A DNA stretch of 6,303 nucleotides from an uncultured Azospirillum sp. (lineage in GTDB: Bacteria; Pseudomonadota; Alphaproteobacteria; Azospirillales; Azospirillaceae). The stretch spans positions 1 through 6,303 of the forward strand of contig CALGOL010000282.1 of NCBI GenBank assembly GCA_937960755.1, read 5' to 3'. A program made the translations under genes and the position numbers. The notes under the pieces were generated by a model. It searched no databases. It worked only from the letters and a program-made list of their open reading frames with translations, and had not been told where the DNA came from. This document shows, piece by piece, positions 1-6,131 of this stretch; position 1 is the first letter of the stretch; the number at the start of each line of letters is the position of its first letter.

Positions 1-1832
1 CCAAACCACCGCGCCGCCGTCAGCCGCAAGGCCCGGCTTTGCGGCGGGGCGTGAATGGCGGCGATGACGATGCTGAACAGCGCCTGCCACAGCCGTTTTT
101 CGTCGACGACGAAACTTCCCAAGTCCTCCGGTGCGTCGAAAGACAGCTCCACCGCATCGCGCCGCGCCCATTCGCGGGTCATCGCCCCCAGCGTCATCAC
201 CAGCTTGCGCGCGTCGGCTTCAGCCAGATCCAGCGCCTCCTCTCCGGCGCCGGCGCTGGAAAGATCAAGCATATTGTCCAGCATCTGCAAGGCGCGCTGC
301 GCGGCGGCGCGCAAGCCTTGCGCGTAATCCGCCTGTCGCGGATTGAGCCGGCCGAAGTATTCCTCCGCCAGCACTTCTGTGAAGCCGACGATTTCGCTCA
401 ACGGCGCCCGCAGATAGAGCGACGCGGTGGACATGAAGGCGCTGCGCAATTGTTCCGCCGCCGACAGCGCCGCGCCGGCGGCGTTCAACGATTCCTCCAG
501 CCGGACGCTGTCGGTGACGTCGTGATGCAGGTTGAGCGCCGAGCCGTCGGGCAGCGGTTCAATGGAAAACTCCACCACCCGGCCGTCGGTGCGTTCCAGC
601 CGGCCGGCGCGAATCGCTCGCTCCAGCGTCGCGCCGATGATGTCCTCCTTCAGCCCTTCCCAATCGCCGCCGTCGTCCAGCAACGGACGCAGCCGCTCGA
701 AAACTTCTGTAATATGCGGCTCGCCTTCCAGGTCGGCTTCGTCCACCTCCCACATGCGGGCGAAGGCGGGGTTGCACAGCTTCAACCGGCCGTCGCCGCC
801 AAACACCGCGGCGCCTTCCGCCAATTGCCCCAAAATATCGCGCAGCACGGCCGACAGGGTGTCATAAGACGCTGACAGCGCCAGCCGATCCGTGACGTCG
901 TCCAGCACTTGAACCACGCCGCCCAAAGGATGGGGGGCCGACAGCGCGCGGATGGTGCGGCCGTCCGGCAGGTGCATCAGTTCTTCCGCCGGTTCTAGCA
1001 GACGGCGATATTTTTCGAGCCGTTCACGCTTGAACGACGGGAAGTTGGCGTATTCCGGCAGGCGACGGCGGGTATGCAACTCCTCCAGCACTTCGCCGTG
1101 AGACGGGCGGGTGCGCAGCCAGTCCGCCTCCAGTCCCCACAGATCGGCGAAGGCGCGGTTAAAGTAATTCAACCTGGCGTCGCCGCCGTACATGGCGATG
1201 GCGGAACCGATGCGCTCCAGCACTTCGGCGTTGGCGGAAAGATGGCGCCCCAGATCGTGGCGCAGGCTTTCCAGCGGCGTCAAATCCTCCGCCCAGCCGA
1301 CGCCGACAATCTCGCCGCCGCCAGCGTCAGCGGCGGCGTCTTGGGTCAAAGGGGCTTCATTTATGGCGTATTGCCGCCGTTCGCCCGCCACCGTCAGCCA
1401 CAACCGAAGACTGTGGGCGCGGCGGTCGGAACGCGCCAGCTCCGCCAACATGCGCAAGCCCCCGCCGGGGGACAGTTCGCGCAACTCCTCCCCGCCGACA
1501 ACCCGTCGGTGAGCGGCGTTGCGCCACTTCAAAGCAAGATCGTCGCCGCGCAGCCAGACCGGCGTCGGCAAGGCGTTCAGGGCGGCGATATAACCCTCAG
1601 CCCGCGACGCCTGCGCCGATGCGTCCAGACGCGCCGCCGTCAAATCGGCTTCCGCCGCCGCCAACGCCTGGCGCTTTTCAGCCAGTTCCGCCGACAGGCT
1701 GGCGTTTTCAGCTGCTAAATCGCCAGCGCGGCGGCGCTGTTCTCCCAGCCGACGGCCAAGCAGAGCGGCGAAAATCGCCAGTCCGGCGGCGGCGGCCGAC
1801 GCCGCCCAGACGGCTTGAGTCAGATGAGCCAC
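1..1832 (-). CDS. PAS-domain sensor histidine-kinase-like protein with degenerate H-box and N-box (DivL-like), 3' end beyond window
   Basis: Partial gene: 610 codons are visible and the C-terminal ATPase remainder lies off the left edge. I translated it by hand from a GTG at 1832-1830. An in-frame TAA lies 10 codons upstream and AGGA sits 10 bases before the GTG. Seen in order: a hydrophobic helix at residues 5-26 followed by Arg residues (one membrane anchor, bulk cytoplasmic); an Ala/Glu-rich coiled coil at 36-80; a weak PAS-like segment at 82-185; two clearer PAS segments at about 201-318 and 325-443, each ending in a D-V-T-D motif; a DHp helix pair at about 455-530; and the start of a HATPase domain from about 575. 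The H-box reads FMSTASLYLRAPL, with Leu472 and Tyr473 where kinases have His-Glu. The N-box reads SIVIAAI, with Ser587 and Ala591 where Asn is expected. Ordinary autophosphorylation therefore looks impossible. The family assignment is firm. The DivL-like role (non-canonical regulator of a phosphorelay) is inference. It is probably cotranscribed with the chemoreceptor gene 46 bases upstream. Confidence 0.88.
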   Translation of the reverse strand, partial: MAHLTQAVWAASAAAAGLAIFAALLGRRLGEQRRRAGDLAAENASLSAELAEKRQALAAAEADLTAARLDASAQASRAEGYIAALNALPTPVWLRGDDLALKWRNAAHRRVVGGEELRELSPGGGLRMLAELARSDRRAHSLRLWLTVAGERRQYAINEAPLTQDAAADAGGGEIVGVGWAEDLTPLESLRHDLGRHLSANAEVLERIGSAIAMYGGDARLNYFNRAFADLWGLEADWLRTRPSHGEVLEELHTRRRLPEYANFPSFKRERLEKYRRLLEPAEELMHLPDGRTIRALSAPHPLGGVVQVLDDVTDRLALSASYDTLSAVLRDILGQLAEGAAVFGGDGRLKLCNPAFARMWEVDEADLEGEPHITEVFERLRPLLDDGGDWEGLKEDIIGATLERAIRAGRLERTDGRVVEFSIEPLPDGSALNLHHDVTDSVRLEESLNAAGAALSAAEQLRSAFMSTASLYLRAPLSEIVGFTEVLAEEYFGRLNPRQADYAQGLRAAAQRALQMLDNMLDLSSAGAGEEALDLAEADARKLVMTLGAMTREWARRDAVELSFDAPEDLGSFVVDEKRLWQALFSIVIAAIHAPPQSRALRLTAARWF

Positions 1833-1842
1833 TGTCGTTTCA

Positions 1843-1846
1843 TCCT
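1843..1846 (-). promoter_or_regulatory. Probable ribosome binding site of the PAS kinase-like gene
   Basis: AGGA on the minus strand lies 10 bases before the GTG at 1832. It supports this start, because an in-frame stop excludes anything much further upstream and the GTG start preserves the N-terminal membrane helix. Its last base is also the first base of an out-of-frame ATG (1843-1841) that opens a 7-codon reading frame ending at 1820. Confidence 0.45.
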
Positions 1847-1878
1847 GCCGCCGCAGCCGTTATCCAGCGTGGCGGCCG

Positions 1879-4152
1879 TCATCGGGCGTCGTGAAAGCCG
1901 CCGCTGCGGAAGCCGGCGTTGCGGAAAAACGCGACAAGATCGCGCAAGTCGGCCGCCTGCCCGGCCAGTTCGTTGGTGGCCGCGGTGGTCTCCTCCACCA
2001 ATGCCGCATTCTTCTGGGTCATCTCGTCCATCTGCGCGACGGTGATGTTCACTTGATCGAGGGATTCCGCCTGTTCCGACGATGCCGCCGCCATGTCGGC
2101 GATCAGCGCCGCCACTTGTCCCACGCCGGAAACAATGCCGCCCAGCGCGTCGCCGGCCCGCTTCACCAGCTCCACCCCTTCTTTCACCTGCCCGTCGCTG
2201 TCAAGGATCAGCACCTTGATTTCCTTGGACGCCTGGGCGGAACGCTGCGCGAGGTTGCGCACTTCCTGCGCCACCACGGCGAAGCCGCGGCCGGCTTCCC
2301 CGGCGCGCGCCGCCTCCACCGCCGCGTTGAGCGCCAGCAGGTTGGTTTGGAAGGCGATTTCGTCGATGACGCCGATGATGTCGGTGATCTTGCGGCTGGC
2401 GTCTTCAATGCGCTTCATCGCTTCGATAGCCGAGCCGGCGACGCCGCCGCCCGATTCGGCGGCGCGGCGCGCGTCTTCCGCCATGCGGTTGGCGCGCTGG
2501 GCGTTGTCGGCGTTGGAGCGCACGGTGCCCGATAGTTCTTCCATGCTCGCCGCGGTTTCCTCCAGCGACGAGGCTTGCTGTTCGGTGCGTTCCGCCAGGT
2601 CGGTGGAGCCGGTGGACACCTCCGCCGCCGCCGACGCGATGGTCTCCGCCGCCGCAGTGATGTCGCCGACAATGCCGGCCAAGCGCTGCGAGGTGGCGTT
2701 GACGTCGGTCTTCATCTTGCCGAACGCGCCCTGGTAGTCGCGCGTCACCTGCTTGGTGAGATCGCCCGACGCCAGCGCCGACAAGACGTCGCCGACGTCG
2801 CCGATCACCGATTGAACCGTGTCGGTCAGTCGGTTCACCCCTTCCGACATCGTCTTATAGAAGCCGTCCTTGCCGGCGAGGTCGATGCGGCGATCGAGTT
2901 CGCCCTTCGAAACCGAGTCGATCAGCGCGGCGATTTCCGCGCCGATGGCCTGTTCGCGGCGGCGTTGCGCTTCTTCCTGCTCGCGCTCGGCGGCCAGACG
3001 CGCGGCTTCCGCCTCGTCCATGCGCTTCTTCTGTACGGCGTTGTCTTTGAACACCAAGACGGCCTTGGCCATTTCGCCAATCTCGTCGCGGTCGGCGGTG
3101 GCGGGAACATCCACCGTCAGATCCCCCGCCGCCAGCCGGGTCATCGCCCCGGTCATCGCGTTCACCGGCGCCGTGATGGAGCGGGCGGCCAGCACCGCCA
3201 GCAGCAACCCGGACACCAGCGCGATGACGGCGACGGTGATGGACGTGGTGATGTTGGCGTCGATGGCCGCCTCGGCGTCCAACTCGACTTTTGCGCGCTC
3301 CGCCGACGTCTCGTCGGCCAGCTTGTCCGCCATGCCGGCGAATTGCGCGCCGAGCGGGGCCATCACTTGGTAGATCAGTTTTCTCACTTCGACGATTTCA
3401 TTCGACAAGGCGTAAAATCCTGCGGCGTACTCCACAGCCTTCGCCTTGGTGTCGATAGCGAGTTGTTTACGCTCTGGGACTTGCAAGCGGGCGATCAAGT
3501 CATCCATCAGTCGGGCGTAGGCGTCGATGGACGAGCGGAAATCTTGCAGCACCGCCGCATCAGGAGAAGAAATGTAACGTAACGCCCGGATGCGCGCCGC
3601 GGCGAAACGCTCTTGCGCCTTGCCGGTCAACGCCGCGTTTTCGGTGAAGCCGTCGGCGAAGGCGGCATCCAAGATCTTCGACATGTCGGCGGTGATCGCC
3701 ACCGCCAGCGGAGTCAATTTGTTGTCGATCGTTTCTTTTTCATTGCGGCGCAGCGCCTCCACCTTATCGAAATGACCGGCGTACTCGTCCACCATGCGCA
3801 TCATCTGCTCGGCGGCGGCCTTACGCTCCGCACTGCGGAATGAGGCGCTCAGATCGCGCAGATTTTTTTGCAGATTGGCGCGAACCTGCCGCACCGCGGC
3901 GGCGGCCTTTTCGTCGCCGGTGTCGACGAACCCCAGCACCGTGCGGCGCATGTCCGCCGCTTCGGCGCGCACCCGCAGCACGCCGACGCCCTGATTGGCG
4001 TAGACCACGTAGTTATCCAGATCGGCGGCGACATGGGTCAGCGCCCGATACCCCAGCGCGACCACCGCGATCAGCAAGATCAGAATAAGCCCGAAGCCGG
4101 TATATATGCGGGTCGAAACCTTGAACTTGCCGGCGAAGGATGCATTGCTCAT
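1879..4152 (-). CDS. Methyl-accepting chemotaxis protein (transmembrane chemoreceptor), 757 aa
   Basis: Complete chemoreceptor that would sense a periplasmic ligand and control CheA through CheW. Domains seen: a cationic N-terminus; membrane helix 1 at about 17-36; an all-helical periplasmic region at about 37-301; membrane helix 2 at about 302-324; HAMP at about 325-377; a highly charged Glu/Arg/Ala helix at 376-403; two further HAMP-like units at about 405-452 and 453-496 (each with a G-E/D-L turn and a V-N near the end); and the signalling hairpin at about 500-745. The hairpin tip is canonical (EIAFQTNLLALNAAVEAARA at 598-617, then GEAGRGFAVVAQEVRNLA). Methylation consensus sites are visible at 527-536 (Glu531/532) and 716-725 (Glu720/721). 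There is no C-terminal CheR/CheB docking pentapeptide; the protein ends GFHDAR. The sensor region of about 265 residues is too long for a simple four-helix bundle and is close to the helical bimodular (HBM) size, so HBM is inferred and the ligand is unknown. The reading frame is open back to 4290, but I chose the ATG at 4152 because GGAAGGGA lies 8 bases upstream and it gives a normal receptor N-terminus. Confidence 0.96.
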   Translation of the reverse strand: MSNASFAGKFKVSTRIYTGFGLILILLIAVVALGYRALTHVAADLDNYVVYANQGVGVLRVRAEAADMRRTVLGFVDTGDEKAAAAVRQVRANLQKNLRDLSASFRSAERKAAAEQMMRMVDEYAGHFDKVEALRRNEKETIDNKLTPLAVAITADMSKILDAAFADGFTENAALTGKAQERFAAARIRALRYISSPDAAVLQDFRSSIDAYARLMDDLIARLQVPERKQLAIDTKAKAVEYAAGFYALSNEIVEVRKLIYQVMAPLGAQFAGMADKLADETSAERAKVELDAEAAIDANITTSITVAVIALVSGLLLAVLAARSITAPVNAMTGAMTRLAAGDLTVDVPATADRDEIGEMAKAVLVFKDNAVQKKRMDEAEAARLAAEREQEEAQRRREQAIGAEIAALIDSVSKGELDRRIDLAGKDGFYKTMSEGVNRLTDTVQSVIGDVGDVLSALASGDLTKQVTRDYQGAFGKMKTDVNATSQRLAGIVGDITAAAETIASAAAEVSTGSTDLAERTEQQASSLEETAASMEELSGTVRSNADNAQRANRMAEDARRAAESGGGVAGSAIEAMKRIEDASRKITDIIGVIDEIAFQTNLLALNAAVEAARAGEAGRGFAVVAQEVRNLAQRSAQASKEIKVLILDSDGQVKEGVELVKRAGDALGGIVSGVGQVAALIADMAAASSEQAESLDQVNITVAQMDEMTQKNAALVEETTAATNELAGQAADLRDLVAFFRNAGFRSGGFHDAR

Positions 4153-4160
4153 CGGGTCGG

Positions 4161-4168
4161 TCCCTTCC
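4161..4168 (-). promoter_or_regulatory. Ribosome binding site deciding the chemoreceptor start
   Basis: GGAAGGGA on the minus strand is 8 bases before the ATG at 4152. The two other in-frame ATGs, at 4200 and 4290, are worse. The first has GGGAGT ending directly against the ATG, and the second would overlap the divergent transporter gene and add a polar 46-residue extension. Confidence 0.65.
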
Positions 4169-4229
4169 GAGGGTGAACGGCGGTCAACGTTATGATCCAT
4201 ACTCCCAAAAAAGTGGTAAACCGTTGCAT

Positions 4230-4251
4230 CGGCTGGCGCAAGCGCCGACCG
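4230..4251. promoter_or_regulatory. Imperfect dyad in the divergent intergenic region, possible operator
   Basis: The 128 bases between the two divergent genes (4153-4280) contain a perfect 12-base palindrome GGCGCAAGCGCC (4235-4246), flanked by CGG and CCG arms that extend the dyad to 22 bases with two unpaired positions on each side. It lies 30-51 bases before the transporter ATG and 78-99 bases before the chemoreceptor ATG, so a bound regulator could affect either gene. It could equally be a chance GC-rich palindrome or a small hairpin in a 5' leader. I could not place a convincing -35/-10 pair, sigma-54 site or sigma-28 site on either strand. Confidence 0.25.
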
Positions 4252-4280
4252 CGCCCTGACACTTTGAAGTCTGACGATAG

Positions 4281-6131
4281 ATGACCGCATCCCGAGCCGC
4301 CCGCGCTGAAGAAACCTTCTCCCTGCCTGCGGGCGGCCAGCGCATCGGCGAGCGCCGCGCCTTGGCGGCGCTTTTACCCTTCTTATGGCCGAAGGACGAA
4401 CCGGACACGCGGCGGCGAGTCGTTCTGGCGCTGGTTTGCCTGGTGCTGGCGAAAGCCGCCAACGTCACTATTCCGATCTGGTTCAAGGGCGCGGTGGACG
4501 CTTTGTCGCAGCCGGTGGACGCGCTGACCGTTCCCATCGGGCTGATCGTCGCTTATGCGCTGGCGCGGGTGACGGCGCTGGGATTCGGCGAATTGCGCGA
4601 CGCCGTGTTCACTCGCGTCGAACAGGGGGCGATCCGCAAAGCGGGGCTAGGCGTTTTCCGCCACCTGCACGCTTTGTCCTTGCGCTTTCACCTGGAACGG
4701 CAAACCGGCGGGCTGTCGCGCTCGCTGGAGCGTGGGGCCAGGGCGATTCAGACAATTTTGTCTTATTCGCTGTTCTCCATCATCCCGACGCTGGTGGAAA
4801 TCGCGTTGGTGTGCGGCATTCTGGCGTTCATGGCGGGTTGGCGTTTTTCCGCCGCCATTCTCGCCACCGTGGCGATCTACATCGCCTTCACATTTCTGGT
4901 GTCGGAGTGGCGCACCCAATTCCGCCGGCAGATGAACGAAACCGACGGCAAGGCCAACACCAAAGCCATCGACAGCCTGTTGAACTACGAAACCGTCAAA
5001 TATTTCAGCGCCGAAGAGCATGAGGCGCGGCGCTACGACGACGCCTTGCGCCGGCACGAGGACGCCGCGGTGCGCAGTGAACAGACCTTGGGGCTGCTCA
5101 ATACCGGCCAGTCGGTGATCGTGTCGGTCGGTCTCGCGGCCGTCATGCTGATGGCGGCCAAAGGCATCGCCGACGGCCGCATGACATTGGGCGACTTCGT
5201 GCTGGTCAACACGTATTTGTTGCAGCTTTATCAGCCGCTTAATTTCTTCGGCATGGTCTACCGCGAAATCAAGCAGTCGCTGACCGATCTGGAAGCGATG
5301 TTCACGCTATTGACCGTCGACCGCGAAGTGGCCGACGCGCCGCACGCCAAGCCGCTGGCGGTCAACGGCGGCGAGGTGCGGTTTGAAAACGTCAGTTTCG
5401 GCTATGATCCGCGCCGGCCGATCCTGCAAGGCGTCAGCTTCACCGCCCCCGCCGGGCGCACCGTCGCGATCGTCGGCCCTTCCGGAGCGGGCAAATCCAC
5501 CATCAGCCGGCTGCTGTTCCGCTTTTACGACGTCGTCGACGGCCGGGTGACAGTGGACGGGCAGGACGTGCGCGACGTCGCGCAAACCAGCCTGCGCCGC
5601 TCGGTGGGGATCGTGCCGCAAGACACCGTGCTGTTCAACGACACCATCTACTACAACATCGCCTACGGCCGCCCGGACGCGACGCGGGAAGAGGTGGAGG
5701 CGGCGGCGCGGCTCGCCCACATCCACGATTTCATCCAGAATCTTCCCGACGGATACGAAGCGATGGTCGGGGAACGGGGATTAAAGCTGTCGGGCGGTGA
5801 AAAGCAGCGGGTCGCCATCGCCCGCACTATCTTAAAAAACCCGCCGATTTTGCTGTTCGACGAGGCGACCTCGGCGCTCGACACCCACACCGAGCGGGAG
5901 ATTCAGACAAATTTGGCGCAACTGAGCCAGGGCCGCACCACCATCGTCATCGCCCACCGCTTATCCACCGTCATCGGCGCCGACGAAATCATCGTACTGG
6001 ATAAGGGCCGCATCGTCGAACGCGGCCGACACGACGAACTCTTGGCGGCCAACGGCGCCTACGCCGGCCTATGGCGGCGCCAGCAACAAGCGGCCGACCG
6101 CCCCGCGGACGAAGAGGACCAAGCCGAATGA
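4281..6131 (+). CDS. atm1: Atm1/ABCB7-type ABC transporter (fused membrane and ATPase half-transporter), 616 aa
   Basis: Inner-membrane exporter subunit expected to work as a homodimer. Relatives move glutathione-linked compounds (GSSG, metal-thiol conjugates, sulfur precursors) using ATP. The membrane domain covers about 45-330, with six helices near 46-69, 83-103, 158-178, 184-206, 275-294 and 303-326. Residues corresponding, as I recall, to the glutathione site of Novosphingobium Atm1 are all present at a constant offset of five: Tyr200, Arg211, Arg215, Asn274, Gln277 and Gly324. NYETVKYF at 235-242 is typical of the class. The ATPase is complete: A-loop Tyr375, Walker A GPSGAGKST (399-407), Q-loop Gln447, signature LSGGE (503-507), Walker B ILLFDE (523-528), D-loop SALD (531-534) and H-loop His559. 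Length is normal for the class. A TAG directly precedes the ATG in frame, so this is the most upstream start; only a weak GAAG lies 11 bases ahead. The stop overlaps the next gene by ATGA, which implies an operon. The exact substrate cannot be read from the sequence. Confidence 0.95.
   Translation: MTASRAARAEETFSLPAGGQRIGERRALAALLPFLWPKDEPDTRRRVVLALVCLVLAKAANVTIPIWFKGAVDALSQPVDALTVPIGLIVAYALARVTALGFGELRDAVFTRVEQGAIRKAGLGVFRHLHALSLRFHLERQTGGLSRSLERGARAIQTILSYSLFSIIPTLVEIALVCGILAFMAGWRFSAAILATVAIYIAFTFLVSEWRTQFRRQMNETDGKANTKAIDSLLNYETVKYFSAEEHEARRYDDALRRHEDAAVRSEQTLGLLNTGQSVIVSVGLAAVMLMAAKGIADGRMTLGDFVLVNTYLLQLYQPLNFFGMVYREIKQSLTDLEAMFTLLTVDREVADAPHAKPLAVNGGEVRFENVSFGYDPRRPILQGVSFTAPAGRTVAIVGPSGAGKSTISRLLFRFYDVVDGRVTVDGQDVRDVAQTSLRRSVGIVPQDTVLFNDTIYYNIAYGRPDATREEVEAAARLAHIHDFIQNLPDGYEAMVGERGLKLSGGEKQRVAIARTILKNPPILLFDEATSALDTHTEREIQTNLAQLSQGRTTIVIAHRLSTVIGADEIIVLDKGRIVERGRHDELLAANGAYAGLWRRQQQAADRPADEEDQAE
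6114..6118 (+). promoter_or_regulatory. Ribosome binding site of the heme oxygenase-like gene, inside the transporter gene
   Basis: GAGGA lies 9 bases before the ATG at 6128, within the last codons of the transporter gene. Together with the ATGA stop/start overlap, it supports translation of the downstream gene from this ATG and coupling to the transporter. Confidence 0.6.

Noticed and set aside
39..875. 278-codon plus-strand open frame opposite the PAS kinase-like gene
   Set aside because: It is Arg/Gln/His-rich with no recognisable motif, and is the complement of a coherent PAS/DHp coding sequence. It is a GC-rich antisense shadow.
1074..1718. 214-codon plus-strand open frame
   Set aside because: It is antisense to the PAS segments and membrane-proximal coiled coil, has low-complexity composition and no plausible domain.
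1820..1843. Seven-codon minus-strand frame (ATG ... TGA) overlapping the GTG start of the PAS kinase-like gene, considered as a leader peptide or as the true start with a frameshift
   Set aside because: It is too short to distinguish from chance and carries no attenuator codons. The GTG start already gives a good N-terminal membrane helix with a Shine-Dalgarno-like AGGA, so no frameshift is needed.
1891..2535. 214-codon plus-strand open frame opposite the chemoreceptor hairpin
   Set aside because: It mirrors the conserved receptor tip; its length is explained by the GC-rich third-position bias of the real gene.
2575..3582. 335-codon plus-strand open frame opposite the chemoreceptor
   Set aside because: It is antisense to the HAMP and signalling regions, which are unmistakable on the minus strand. 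The translation is His/Arg/Gly-rich without a domain.
4201..4232. A/T-richer stretch with a run of A, considered as a rho-independent terminator or a -10 promoter element
   Set aside because: The run of A at 4207-4212 is not preceded or followed by a suitable GC stem at terminator spacing for either gene, and no hexamer pair with 16-18 base spacing fits well.
4385..5023. 212-codon plus-strand frame inside the Atm1-type gene
   Set aside because: It is in another frame of a gene with complete, ordered ABC transporter motifs, and has no features of its own.
5307..5726. 139-codon minus-strand frame opposite the ATPase domain
   Set aside because: It is antisense to Walker A through the Q-loop region; the composition is that of a shadow frame.
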